A DNA stretch of 64,000 nt from Phycisphaerales bacterium (GTDB taxonomy: Bacteria; Planctomycetota; Phycisphaerae; Phycisphaerales; UBA1924): positions 496,001 to 560,000 of the forward strand of contig JAJDDJ010000009.1 of the NCBI GenBank assembly GCA_029260395.1, written 5' to 3'. The translations under genes were made by a program, and so were the position numbers. The number at the start of each line of letters is the position of its first letter. Position 1 is the first letter of the stretch. Shown here piece by piece: positions 43,371 through 52,065 of this stretch. Under the pieces are notes generated by a model. That model was given only the letters and a program-made list of their open reading frames with translations, was not told where the DNA came from and did no database searches.

Positions 43371-43772
43371 CTAGGCCGCCTCGGACGGCTCGATCGGCCG
43401 AGCCGTTTCCGCTACCAAGCTCGGCACGCATTGCGTGTCCCACGTCAGCGCCACGCACGCGCTGCCGCGAACGGATTCACTGACGCGAACCACCCGCGCC
43501 GGCTTGAGTTCGCCCGCATCCACCAGACCCGTAGCGGGCGGCACCAGCGCCACCAGCACGCCATCGCCCGAGGCCAACTCAGGCCCGCCGGGAGGCAGCT
43601 GTACCAGCGCTCCGCTCGCTGACACGTTCCGAGTGCGGCCCACCGACGACCGCAATCGGCCGTCAGCCCGCAGGCAGCAAGGCACGCTCAGCCCTGACCG
43701 AGGCGCACGCCTGCGGTCGGCTTCATGAGTGGTTGAGGGAGGGGTTGTCTCGGAAGGGGTGTTCTTGGACAT
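43371..43772 (-). CDS. PilZ-domain protein, probable c-di-GMP receptor
   Basis: A 133-residue cytosolic protein. After a polar N-terminus the two PilZ binding motifs are present: RRAPR (residues 21-25, the RxxxR motif) and NVSASG (49-54, the D/NxSxxG motif), followed by strands GALVQLP, GDGVLVALVPPA and KPARVVRVSES. A single PilZ domain with both motifs usually binds cyclic-di-GMP and acts as an adaptor for motility or polysaccharide export. The two-glycosyltransferase group next to it is a plausible target, but this is inference. The ATG at 43772 opens the protein without a clear ribosome site. Confidence 0.76.
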   Translation of the reverse strand: MSKNTPSETTPPSTTHEADRRRAPRSGLSVPCCLRADGRLRSSVGRTRNVSASGALVQLPPGGPELASGDGVLVALVPPATGLVDAGELKPARVVRVSESVRGSACVALTWDTQCVPSLVAETARPIEPSEAA

Positions 43773-43901
43773 ACCGCGTCTATCGGCACATCGAGCGGCC
43801 CGATGCAGGAAACAACGCCCGAGAACCGATGAACCCGCCATCGGCCCTTTAGGTAATCACGCGCCTTCGCCGCGCGTCAACGCGCCAGCCCGGAGCCCAG
43901 C

Positions 43902-44951
43902 ATGGACATCAGTTGCCTGATCCCCACGCACAAGCGGGCCGCCAAGCTCGCCAAATGCGTCGCCGGCCTCGCGTCCCAGCAGGCCGAAGGCATCCGCTTT
44001 GAGGTGCTCGTGGGCGTCGATGGGCCAGATCGCGGCGAGACCGACGCCGTCGCCGCGGCCTTCGCTGCCGCGGGCCATCCAAATGTCCCCGTCCGCGTTA
44101 GCGTGGATGGGCACGCCGGACCCGCTGCCACCCGCAATCGACTCATCGCAAGCGCACGGGGCCGGGTGCTGCTGTTCCTGAACGATGACGTCCGCCCAGA
44201 CTCCGGCCTCATTGCCAACCACGCCCGCGCGCACGCCGAACTCAACGATCAAGGCACCACAGCGATGATTCTCGGTGCTGCGCCGTGGATCGTGCCCGAA
44301 CGCGACACGCTATTCGATCGTCTCGTCCGCGAGACCTCCATGGTGTTCTTCTACGACCAGATGGTCGGCGCGAAGGCGAGTGACCCCGCCCACGACTGGG
44401 GCTTCCGACACGCCTGGACACTCAACCTATCCGTACCCGCTGATGCGGTCCGCAGCGTCGACGGCTTTGACCCGCAGCTCAACGCACCATGCTTCGAAGA
44501 CCTCGAGTTCGCCTACCGCCTTCAGCACCGTCGTCGCTTACCCGTGCTCTATCGGCCCGGGGCCATCGTCCACCACGACCACCGCTACACCCCGGGCGAG
44601 TACCTGACCCGCGAGCGCACGCTCGGTGAGCACGCCTGGAACCTCGCGCAGCGAGCCCCCGAGTGCGCGCATGCCGTGTTTGGCCGCGACATCACAGCTG
44701 GCTCTGAGATCGAGTACAGCCGAGAGTTCGTCGAGCGCGAAGCCAAAGACGCAGCCCGGCTCGAAACCAGCTTCCGCAAGCTCGCTGGTATTGCCCCCGG
44801 CGCGATCCCGCCATCGACTACCAACGAGGGTCGTGCGCTCATGGGCCTGCTCTATCAGCAGCACGTGCTGGTCAAACGCTGGAACTGGCGCAGCGGGCTG
44901 CTTCAGGCTGCCGGTGCGTTAGAAGCCTCGTTGACCTGGACCGCCCCGTAG
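43902..44951 (+). CDS. family 2 glycosyltransferase
   Basis: A 349-residue GT-A glycosyltransferase. MDISCLIPTHKRAAKLAKCV begins the fold, VLVGVDGPDRGETDAV (about 34-49) is the nucleotide-binding strand and VLLFLNDDVRPDSG (about 88-101) carries the DxD-type metal motif. A mid-section with SVDGFDPQLNAPCFEDLEFA (about 186-205) gives the ED acceptor motif common in GT2 enzymes building polysaccharides or glycoprotein glycans. GGAG is placed six bases before the ATG. Its 3' end overlaps the convergent GT4 gene by 49 bases. Confidence 0.8.
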   Translation: MDISCLIPTHKRAAKLAKCVAGLASQQAEGIRFEVLVGVDGPDRGETDAVAAAFAAAGHPNVPVRVSVDGHAGPAATRNRLIASARGRVLLFLNDDVRPDSGLIANHARAHAELNDQGTTAMILGAAPWIVPERDTLFDRLVRETSMVFFYDQMVGAKASDPAHDWGFRHAWTLNLSVPADAVRSVDGFDPQLNAPCFEDLEFAYRLQHRRRLPVLYRPGAIVHHDHRYTPGEYLTRERTLGEHAWNLAQRAPECAHAVFGRDITAGSEIEYSREFVEREAKDAARLETSFRKLAGIAPGAIPPSTTNEGRALMGLLYQQHVLVKRWNWRSGLLQAAGALEASLTWTAP

Positions 44952-46465
44952 AGTCGGTGAACACGGACGCCCGCGATCTCATAGCTGCTGCGCCGATCCC
45001 AGATCATGGCTTCGTGCAGGTGCGAGCTGATGACGACATCGCTCACGCCCTGCGCGCGCGCAGCGCTCGGCGTCGTGACCGCCAAACCCGCGAGCGTCTG
45101 GCCCGCCATCGCCGGGTCGTCGTCGAACAGGCATACCACCCCCGCCGAGGCAAGGTCGATCCTCTCCGCGATGTGCCTCGTGTGCGCGCCGCAGCCGTGG
45201 AGCGCGATGCATCGGCCCTTGAGGGTGCTGAGCGCCGCGCGCATTCGGTCTGCCGCGTCCAGCGGAACCGTGCTGTGCGCACCGCGTCCGAAGACAGGCG
45301 GCTCGCCCTCGTCGCTCGTCGCTCGGCTCGGCGCTGCGAGTACTTCATCAAACAGCTTGCAGAACGCCTCCGCCTGCCGATCCAGTGTGAACCGCTCCCG
45401 CGCCCGCTCACAAGCCGCAAGGCCCAACGAACGCAGCCCGATCGCGTGCGCACGCATCACGGCCTCGGCCAGCGTTTCGCCCGCGAGGTGTTCGTCGTCA
45501 TGGCGCGAAGCTTCCGCGATCACGCCCTGCACGCCGTCGTCGACGACTCCGTCGAGGCCCGAAGCCGTCCTTGTCACGACCACCGGCAATCCTCGCGCCA
45601 TCGCTTCGAGCATCGCCAGGCTCAGCCCCTCGTACCGCGAGGCCTGCACAAACGCGTCGGCTTGATCGAGCATCGGACCGATCTGGCTGGCTGGAACCGC
45701 GCCAAGCAAACGCATGTTGGAGGTTGCTGCGGCGCGCAGGTCGTCCAGCGCTGGCCCGTCGCCCACCACCGTCAGCGAGTGGCCGATGCCCCGCGCTTCA
45801 AGCGCCGCCGACATGGCCGCCAGCGCGAGCACCCGTTTGGCCTCGTGCTCGACCCGGCCCACCGCGATCAATTGAAGGTGCTCGGACGGCTCCCGCTCTG
45901 CACGCGGCTGGCTCGGCACGCGCACGCCGTTGAAGATCGCCCGTACCGGCAGGTCAGGGCCCGCCACCCCGGCAGTGGCCTCCCCGAGCTGCGCAGCCAG
46001 TTCCCGGCTCACGCCCACCGCACCATCGAGCCAAGGTGCCATCGCCTCTGCAACCCGCGTGTTGTACAGGATGTCCGAGTGCGAGACCCACAAAGTGCGC
46101 AGTTTTTGCGTGCTTACGAGACGCTCAGAGATTCGCAGCCCGAGACTCACTCCCTCGCCGAGCTGCTGGGGCAGCCAGATCGCATCGCCGCCCGTATCCA
46201 TCAGCTTCGAGTCAACCACCTCGCTGCACGCCTCGAGCCAACCAGCGAACACGGTCTCGTCCGCACAGAGCGGGGCGAGCCCGCCGAGCGGACAAAGCCA
46301 CTCTGTTGGCAAGCCCAATGCGTTGAGCGCCACCTGTTCACCCGGTGCGAGCAGCCATGCCAAGACCCCGCGCTCGCGGAGCGACCCGCACAGGCTGACC
46401 GCCCAAGTGGTAACGCCTCCGATCACCGGGCCATGGGGCAGCAGGATGAAAGCGTGGCGTGGCAT
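44903..46465 (-). CDS. GT4 glycosyltransferase fused to a C-terminal nucleotide-binding-like module
   Basis: A 520-residue GT-B enzyme. The N-lobe starts MPRHAFILLPHGPVIGGVTT (GG near 17-18 as in GT4 enzymes); the C-lobe has LQLIAVGRVEHEAKRVLALA (about 205-224), LTVVGDGPALDDL, MRLLGAVPASQIGPML and the E-x7-E motif in SRYEGLSLAMLEAMARGLPV (about 303-322). From about 410 an extra domain of about 110 residues appears (GRCIALHGCGAHTRHIAERI, VVCLFDDDPAMAGQTLAGLA, VSDVVISSHLHEAMIW), like the PglD/methyltransferase-tail Rossmann module that binds a nucleotide or coenzyme. It converges on the GT2 gene with a 49-base 3' overlap and shares a divergent promoter zone with the sulfotransferase-like gene. 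Confidence 0.78.
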   Translation of the reverse strand: MPRHAFILLPHGPVIGGVTTWAVSLCGSLRERGVLAWLLAPGEQVALNALGLPTEWLCPLGGLAPLCADETVFAGWLEACSEVVDSKLMDTGGDAIWLPQQLGEGVSLGLRISERLVSTQKLRTLWVSHSDILYNTRVAEAMAPWLDGAVGVSRELAAQLGEATAGVAGPDLPVRAIFNGVRVPSQPRAEREPSEHLQLIAVGRVEHEAKRVLALAAMSAALEARGIGHSLTVVGDGPALDDLRAAATSNMRLLGAVPASQIGPMLDQADAFVQASRYEGLSLAMLEAMARGLPVVVTRTASGLDGVVDDGVQGVIAEASRHDDEHLAGETLAEAVMRAHAIGLRSLGLAACERARERFTLDRQAEAFCKLFDEVLAAPSRATSDEGEPPVFGRGAHSTVPLDAADRMRAALSTLKGRCIALHGCGAHTRHIAERIDLASAGVVCLFDDDPAMAGQTLAGLAVTTPSAARAQGVSDVVISSHLHEAMIWDRRSSYEIAGVRVHRLYGAVQVNEASNAPAA

Positions 46466-46520
46466 GTGCTTTCCTATCGGCTCGCGCCGGTTGGGCTGGA
46501 CAGCCTCAGGCCGGCGGCCG

Positions 46521-47084
46521 ATGCAGAGCTTCATGCTTCGCTGCTCCGAACAGCATGTCTTCTGCATCGGCCTGTGCGAGACAGGCACGCCGGAACTCGC
46601 TGAAGCACTCGGCGCACTCGGTATGGCGGTCAGGACCGATCCGCCGCTCGACCTCATGCTCGGGGGTCAGTTTCCCGAAGCCGCCGAGGGCTACCTCGGT
46701 CTGGCTGGACCGTCAGCCGCGGCCATGTTCCGCGAGCTCGATCTCGCGTTTCCCGACAGCAAGTTCATCCTCACACTCCGCACGCCGCACGAGTGGCTCG
46801 AAGCCATCGCCCATCGGTCGCACACGCTGGGCCTTTCCGACGCGCCCGCCCGGCTCTACGGCGGGGGCTCGTTCGATCGCGTCTCGATGCTCGCGACCTA
46901 TGAGCTGCACAAGGCAGCGGTGCTCGCGCACTTCGTGGGCCGCGAAGATGACCTGCTGCTGATCGACCTCTTCGGCGGCGAGAACTGGGACGTTCTCTGC
47001 CCGTTTCTGAGGGTCAGGCCGCCCCGCAGGGCGTTCCCTCGGCTCGAGCGACACCTGCCCGGCTCGATGCCGATGGCCGCGTGA
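46521..47084 (+). CDS. short sulfotransferase-like protein
   Basis: A 187-residue protein. VFCIGLCETGTPELAEALGA (about 13-32) matches the 5'-phosphosulfate loop of the sulfotransferase family, though the usual lysine (PKTGT) is replaced by glutamate (CETGT), which would weaken PAPS binding. FRELDLAFPDSKFILTLRTP (about 72-91) fits the second conserved strand, RTP near the 3'-phosphate-binding arginine, and the usual C-terminal helix follows as GREDDLLLIDLFGGENWDVL. Sulfotransferases decorate surface glycans. The start is uncertain (46521 chosen; 46533 and 46464 possible), and no clear ribosome site was found. Confidence 0.6.
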   Translation: MQSFMLRCSEQHVFCIGLCETGTPELAEALGALGMAVRTDPPLDLMLGGQFPEAAEGYLGLAGPSAAAMFRELDLAFPDSKFILTLRTPHEWLEAIAHRSHTLGLSDAPARLYGGGSFDRVSMLATYELHKAAVLAHFVGREDDLLLIDLFGGENWDVLCPFLRVRPPRRAFPRLERHLPGSMPMAA

Positions 47085-47214
47085 GCCACCCTCGGCCGCC
47101 TGTCGTCCCCGTTCTGTCACGCCTGCGTAACCGCTGGCACCGCTCCCCCATCAACGGGTATACCCACATGGCGGGCTTGGCCTGCGCGCTCCGCGCGAGC
47201 CGATGAAGGAAAGC

Positions 47215-47925
47215 ATGGCAGCGACGAGCATCCTTATTGTGGAAGACGAAGCCGCCATCCGCGAATCCTTGCGCGAGGCACTCGCTCGTTCAGGATTCGC
47301 GGTCGAAGAAGCCGCCAACGTGCGGCAGGCGCTCGAGGCTTCCTTTACGACCGTTGATCTGGTGCTGCTCGATCTGATGCTGCCCGATGGCGACGGGCTG
47401 GATGTGCTCGCCGCGATTCGGCGGGACAAGCCGTTCTTGCCCGTGATCCTGTTGACGGCCAAGGGCGAACAGGCCGACCGCGTCAGCGGGCTGCGGTCGG
47501 GAGCGGACGACTACATCGTCAAGCCCTTCGGCGTCGATGAATTGCTCGCGCGCATCGAGGCCGTGCTCCGCCGAAGCGTTGACCGCCGCGAGAACGAAGA
47601 AACCATCGAGGTCGCGGGCCGAACCATCGATCTCGCTAGGCGTGAGATCGTGCAAGAAGACGGCTCCAAGCACACCATCCCCGAGCGCGAGTTCGAGCTG
47701 CTGGTCTATCTCACGAACCACCGCGACCGGACGGTCTCGCGCGACGAGTTGCTCGCGCGCGTGTGGGGCGTGGACCCGCGAGGCTTGCGCACGCGGAGCG
47801 TCGATATGGCGGTCGCCCGACTCCGCGAGCTGCTGGGCGACGACTCGCAGAACCCCCGCGTCATCGCCACGGTGCGAGGCCGGGGGTACATGCTCGTGCT
47901 CTCGCCCGCTGAGGCGAAGGACTAA
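47215..47925 (+). CDS. OmpR-family response regulator
   Basis: A 236-residue transcription regulator. The receiver has the acidic cluster VEDEA, phosphorylated aspartate 53 in DLVLLDLMLPDGDG, the threonine of VILLTAKGEQ and the lysine of IVKPFG. The C-terminal winged helix (about 135-232) includes IPEREFELLVYLTNH and RTRSVDMAVARLRELLGDD. The ATG at 47215 is chosen because AAGGA lies four bases upstream; the ATG 12 bases earlier overlaps that site. It is the first gene of a two-gene unit with the histidine kinase 21 bases downstream. The signal and targets are unknown. Confidence 0.85.
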   Translation: MAATSILIVEDEAAIRESLREALARSGFAVEEAANVRQALEASFTTVDLVLLDLMLPDGDGLDVLAAIRRDKPFLPVILLTAKGEQADRVSGLRSGADDYIVKPFGVDELLARIEAVLRRSVDRRENEETIEVAGRTIDLARREIVQEDGSKHTIPEREFELLVYLTNHRDRTVSRDELLARVWGVDPRGLRTRSVDMAVARLRELLGDDSQNPRVIATVRGRGYMLVLSPAEAKD

Positions 47926-47946
47926 TAAGGCCTTTAGGAGCTCAAC

Positions 47947-49722
47947 GTGCGAAGCGGGCTGACGTGGCTCATCTACATCGTGTGCGTGGTGCTCGCGGTC
48001 GACGGGCTTGCGTGGCTTACGTGGCGCACGGTGCAGGCCGAGCGAAGCCGAACCGAGGCGCAGTCGCGCGTGATCCATCAGCAGCGGGTGCAGCTCGCGC
48101 TTTGGCGGCTCGACTCGGCTCTCGCGTGGATGCTGCGGGCCGAGTCGGGCCGAGCGCCCGACCGGTACCAAGCGTTCGTTGAAGTGGGGGAGCAGCGGGC
48201 CGCTTCGCCCCTGCTTGGAGGCGCTAAACCTCCGATGAGGCTGCACGTCGCGTGGACGCCCACCGGGGGCTGGTCATCGCCGCAGGTGCCCGTGGGCACT
48301 GGCCGCGACGATGCGCTGGCGATGGGCATCGAGCCAAGCCGAATCGAAGTCGCGGGCCGATGGCTGGCAGCGATCGCCGAGCGCATGCCGACTGATCCGC
48401 GCAGCGGGGCCGACAAGTCGCTCGCCGATGCGCGCGCGAAAGAGGACCGAACCGCGGGCCGCGAGCGCGCGACTCAACCACAGCTTGATTTTGCTAAAGA
48501 GTCAGTCGCGCGAGACGAACTGGACGGCCTAGCCGAGCCGAGTGCATCGCTCGAGAAGAGCGCGGCCGAAGCAGAGAAAGCGGGCTCGGCGTACGGCGAC
48601 CGTGGCCTGCGCGCGCGCCGGCAGAATGCGGTGCTCGCCCAACGCAACGACGAAGTCCAACTCCCCGAAACAGACCTGCTTTCGATCGACGAGCCCATCG
48701 AGGGCGAACTTCGCCCCATCTGGCTAAGCATGCCCGGCGGCGAGACCGCGCTGGTGCTCGTGCGCGACGTGCGGATCGGAGCCGAGCGAGGCGTGGTTGG
48801 CGTGTGGGTGGACTGGGTCAGCCTGCAAGCCGCGCTGACCGCCGAGGTCGTTGATCTGCTGCCCACCGCGTCGCTCCTGCCCATCGATGGCGCCACGGCT
48901 TCGGCAACCGACCGCCTCGCGATGATCCCGGCGCGTGTGGTCGCGCCCCAGCTCGCGACCGAGGCCGAGAGTGCGTTGTGGGCCGGTCTCAGTGCCGGGG
49001 CATGGGGAGCGATCGCCACAAGCTGGGCTGCGGTGCTCAGCGCCGTGCTCGCCGTCGGCGTGGTGCTGTGGCAGGTGCTCGCGCTGAGCGCGCGCCGGGC
49101 GCGGTTCGCGTCCGCTGTGTCGCACGAGCTGCGCACGCCGTTGACCGCTCTGCGCCTGCAGGCGGACCTGATGCCCCAGCACGAGAAGCGAGCCGGCCTG
49201 CTACGATCGCAGGTGTCGCGGCTCGAGGCCATCGTCGAGAGCGTGCTCGCGTACGCGGGTGTACGCCGGGCAACCGATGTTCGACCAATGTCAGTGCAGG
49301 ATGCGCTCTCGGGCGTAACGGGACAGCTCATCGAAACGGTCGCACGCGCCGGCGGCGAACTCGAACTGGATATCGACTCGGTCGTCGATTCGCAGGTTGT
49401 CTGCGACCCCACGCTGCTGAACCGAATCCTGGTGAACCTTGTCGACAACTCCTGCGCGCACGCTGTAGGCAATGAGCCGCTGCGTGTTGGTATCACCGCC
49501 GAGGCTTCTGGCCCATGGGTTGAGCTGACCGTAACCGACAACGGCCCAGGCATCGCGGCTGGTGAGCGGGGCAGAATCTTCAAGCCATTCGTCGGCGCAC
49601 GCAGCGGGGGGCTGGGCCTCGGGCTGGCGTTGGCGAGGGAGTCAGCACACGCGATGGGCGGCAAACTCTTGCTCAAGCCCGGCCCGGGCGCGGTGTTTGT
49701 GCTCAGATTGCGCCGGGCGTAG
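47947..49722 (+). CDS. sensor histidine kinase with large periplasmic region
   Basis: A 591-residue membrane kinase paired with the preceding regulator. One membrane helix at about 6-26 and a second at about 348-372 enclose roughly 320 residues with no known sensor domain, which are largely charged and Ala/Glu/Arg rich (about 160-230 looks like a disordered or coiled linker). The kinase core follows: SHELRTPLTALRLQADLMPQ with phosphate-accepting His 393, N box RILVNLVDNSCAH, G1 VTDNGPGIAAG and G2 SGGLGLGLALARE. The start is a GTG with AGGAG six bases upstream. The unusual input domain is the most interesting part. Confidence 0.84.
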   Translation: MRSGLTWLIYIVCVVLAVDGLAWLTWRTVQAERSRTEAQSRVIHQQRVQLALWRLDSALAWMLRAESGRAPDRYQAFVEVGEQRAASPLLGGAKPPMRLHVAWTPTGGWSSPQVPVGTGRDDALAMGIEPSRIEVAGRWLAAIAERMPTDPRSGADKSLADARAKEDRTAGRERATQPQLDFAKESVARDELDGLAEPSASLEKSAAEAEKAGSAYGDRGLRARRQNAVLAQRNDEVQLPETDLLSIDEPIEGELRPIWLSMPGGETALVLVRDVRIGAERGVVGVWVDWVSLQAALTAEVVDLLPTASLLPIDGATASATDRLAMIPARVVAPQLATEAESALWAGLSAGAWGAIATSWAAVLSAVLAVGVVLWQVLALSARRARFASAVSHELRTPLTALRLQADLMPQHEKRAGLLRSQVSRLEAIVESVLAYAGVRRATDVRPMSVQDALSGVTGQLIETVARAGGELELDIDSVVDSQVVCDPTLLNRILVNLVDNSCAHAVGNEPLRVGITAEASGPWVELTVTDNGPGIAAGERGRIFKPFVGARSGGLGLGLALARESAHAMGGKLLLKPGPGAVFVLRLRRA

Positions 49723-49728
49723 GCACGC

Positions 49729-50985
49729 TCAAGACAGCGCGAGCTCGACCATGGTGCGCACGCCCGGGGCGATCGCTTCATCGTTGAAGTCGAACGTGGG
49801 CTGGTGCAGGCGCGGCGTGGCCGCCGGGTCGTCGCCCACGGGCAACAGGCCCAGGATGAAGAAACACGCGGGCACGTGCTGGCCGTAGTAACTGAAGTCC
49901 TCGCCGCCCATGAACGGATCTGGCACGTCGATCACGTGCTGAGGCCCATGAATCCTGCGGGCCACCTCGAAAAACGTAGCCGTCGCGTCGGGATGGTTGT
50001 TGGTGACTGGGTAACCCGGCTTCCACTGGATGTCGGCGGTGCAGCCGTGCGTGCTCGCGGCGCTCTCAACAATGCGGAAGAAGTGCGCACGGGCCTGCTC
50101 GCGGGTGGTGTCGCGCAGCGTGCGCACGGTGCCCGTAAATTCAACGGAGTCGGGGACGACGTTGTCGGCAATTCCGCCATAGATAGTCGAGACGGTGCAG
50201 ACGACGGGCTCGAGCGGGTTGATGCACCGGCTGGCGAGCGTCTGGAGCTGGGTGACGCAGCTCGCTGCGGCGACGACGGGATCACGCAGCAGGTGGGGCA
50301 TGGCGGCGTGCCCGCCAACACCGCGCACGTGCACGACAAAGTCATCCGTCGCGGCCAGCAGCGGGCCGACGCGCGAGCCGACGATGCCGAGCGGCACCTG
50401 CGGCCAGCCGTGGAGCCCGAAGATGCGCGCGCAGCGTGGGCCGAGCCCGCCCCCGGTCGCGCCATCGAGCACGCCGTCTTCGCACATGCGTTCGCCCCCG
50501 CCGCCGCCTTCTTCGGCGGGCTGAAAGATGAACGTGACCGGATTGGGCCGACGGTCGAACGACCCGAGCACCCGTGCAGCCCCGAGCAGGATGGCGGTGT
50601 GCCCGTCGTGCCCGCAGGCGTGCATGATGCCCGGCGTTGCCGATGCCCACTCACAGCCGGTGGCTTCGGTGATGGGCAGGGCGTCCATATCGGCGCGCAG
50701 CGCGGTCGCCATCTTCTCGGTCGGCGCCGTTGCGGGCAGGTGCGCGATGACGCCCGTGCCGCCCGCGAGCCCGGCCTTGATCTCGATGCCCGGGATAGCA
50801 GCCAGCGCCTCTTGCACCGCCTTGCTCGTTCGGTGCTCGTTGTAGCTCAGTTCGGGATGGCGGTGCAGGTCCCGGCGGAACGCGACCAGCTCGGGCAGCA
50901 TCGAATCGATGCGCGCGTCGAGATCGGATCCGGTGGCGAGTTCGTTTGATGCAGTGGGCTTGGCATGAGCCGAGGAAGTGGTCAT
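49729..50985 (-). CDS. M20-family amidohydrolase (hippurate/IAA-amino-acid hydrolase type)
   Basis: A 418-residue cytosolic metal peptidase. LVAFRRDLHRHPELSYNEHR (about 34-53) and ATALRADMDALPITEATG (about 93-110) are the family's first motifs, IMHACGHDGHTAILLGAARV (about 120-139) carries metal histidines and FIFQPAEEGGGGGERM (about 152-167) the catalytic and bridging glutamates. The dimer/lid domain includes GVGGHAAMPHLLRDPVVAAA, and MGGEDFSYYGQHVPACFFIL near the end has the last metal ligand. It removes an acyl or amino-acid group from N-acyl amino acids. It follows the iron-binding lipoprotein gene by 24 bases and points the same way. Confidence 0.87.
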   Translation of the reverse strand: MTTSSAHAKPTASNELATGSDLDARIDSMLPELVAFRRDLHRHPELSYNEHRTSKAVQEALAAIPGIEIKAGLAGGTGVIAHLPATAPTEKMATALRADMDALPITEATGCEWASATPGIMHACGHDGHTAILLGAARVLGSFDRRPNPVTFIFQPAEEGGGGGERMCEDGVLDGATGGGLGPRCARIFGLHGWPQVPLGIVGSRVGPLLAATDDFVVHVRGVGGHAAMPHLLRDPVVAAASCVTQLQTLASRCINPLEPVVCTVSTIYGGIADNVVPDSVEFTGTVRTLRDTTREQARAHFFRIVESAASTHGCTADIQWKPGYPVTNNHPDATATFFEVARRIHGPQHVIDVPDPFMGGEDFSYYGQHVPACFFILGLLPVGDDPAATPRLHQPTFDFNDEAIAPGVRTMVELALS

Positions 50986-51009
50986 GGGCTCATCGTAGGG
51001 CTTGGCCTG

Positions 51010-52053
51010 TCAGGGCCCGCCGAGCACGCGTTCGACGATGTCGAGCGCCTCGGGCATGGCATCGGCAACGGGCTGTGCGGGCCATGCGCGTCCCTCCTCG
51101 GGGATCCACTGGCTGAACCGTTCGCGGAGGTGCGGGCGGACCGGGATGTTGTGCGAATCGCTTGCTGCCATGCGCTCTGCGGCACGCTCGGAGAGCAGGA
51201 ACTCGATGAGCACTTCGGCGTGCGCACGCTCGGGGCCGCCCGCGACCAGTGCGACGGTGTTGGGGATGAGCATGGGGCCGGTGCTCTCGAACGGCGGCGG
51301 GATGCCGTTGTTGACGCTGACGGATTCGTACACCGCTTCAACGGGCCACCCGTTGCGTTGCCCGGCCCATACATCGTCGGTGTCGGTGAGGGCGATGAGA
51401 ATCTCGCCCTGTGCGATCGCTCGCACGACCGCTGAGTTGCTCGAATAGACATGCAGTCCGTTATCCTTCATCGCGGTGAGCCACTGCTCGAACTGCTCGG
51501 ACCCCCAGTGAAGGTTTAAGAGTCCGACGTGGCCGCGCGTGGTTCCAAACTCGGGCCGGGCGATCCCGACGCGGCCCTTGTACGCCGGGTCGGTCAGCTC
51601 AGCGAGTGTGGTGGGCGGGTTATCGAACGTTCCGGCCCGAACAGCGATGACCCGTGCCCGTGTGGCGAAGCCGACCGAGTAGGTGTCGATCAGGTCGGGT
51701 GGCCAATCGGAGAGCGACCCCGTAATGACCTCGGGCATCGGCGCGAGCACGCCCTCGCGTGCGAGCCTCTCGGTGGCGAAGGGCTCGCTCGACCACCACA
51801 CATCGGCTCTGGGGTTATCGCGCTCCGCGATCAGGCGGTGCATGAGACCGGTGGTCTTGGTGGCCTCGGTGTCGCCAACGAGCCGGACCGCGATGCCGGT
51901 CTGGGCTTCGAAGTCGTCGACGATCTCTCGCAGCAGGAAGTCATCAACTGAGCTGTAGAGCGTGACCGACGGCGGGGCTTCTTCGCCTGCCGGGCGCGCA
52001 CAGCCCTGCACGAACAGCCCGGCGATCAGCACCAACGCGAGTCTGTAGAGCAT
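51010..52053 (-). CDS. iron(III)-type ABC substrate-binding lipoprotein
   Basis: A 347-residue periplasmic binding protein. MLYRLALVLIAGLFVQGC is a lipoprotein signal with cysteine 18; the Gln at -2 of the lipobox (FVQGC) is unusual. The mature protein has a type II binding fold as in FbpA/FutA: VTLYSSVDDFLLREIVDDFE, ADVWWSSEPFATERLAREGV, FDNPPTTLAELTDPAYKGRV and LIALTDTDDVWAGQRNG, where IPNTVALVAG would be near the second lobe. The YSS opening and LTDPxYKGRV are typical of this family. No permease or ATPase is near, so it is an orphan. It starts 12 bases after the coiled-coil gene and precedes the M20 gene by 24 bases. Confidence 0.82.
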   Translation of the reverse strand: MLYRLALVLIAGLFVQGCARPAGEEAPPSVTLYSSVDDFLLREIVDDFEAQTGIAVRLVGDTEATKTTGLMHRLIAERDNPRADVWWSSEPFATERLAREGVLAPMPEVITGSLSDWPPDLIDTYSVGFATRARVIAVRAGTFDNPPTTLAELTDPAYKGRVGIARPEFGTTRGHVGLLNLHWGSEQFEQWLTAMKDNGLHVYSSNSAVVRAIAQGEILIALTDTDDVWAGQRNGWPVEAVYESVSVNNGIPPPFESTGPMLIPNTVALVAGGPERAHAEVLIEFLLSERAAERMAASDSHNIPVRPHLRERFSQWIPEEGRAWPAQPVADAMPEALDIVERVLGGP

Positions 52054-52065
52054 GTCGAGAGAACC

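Noticed and set aside
44957..46603. Long plus-strand frame opposite the GT4 gene
   Set aside because: Arg/His-rich composition without motifs, fully antisense to a well-supported glycosyltransferase.
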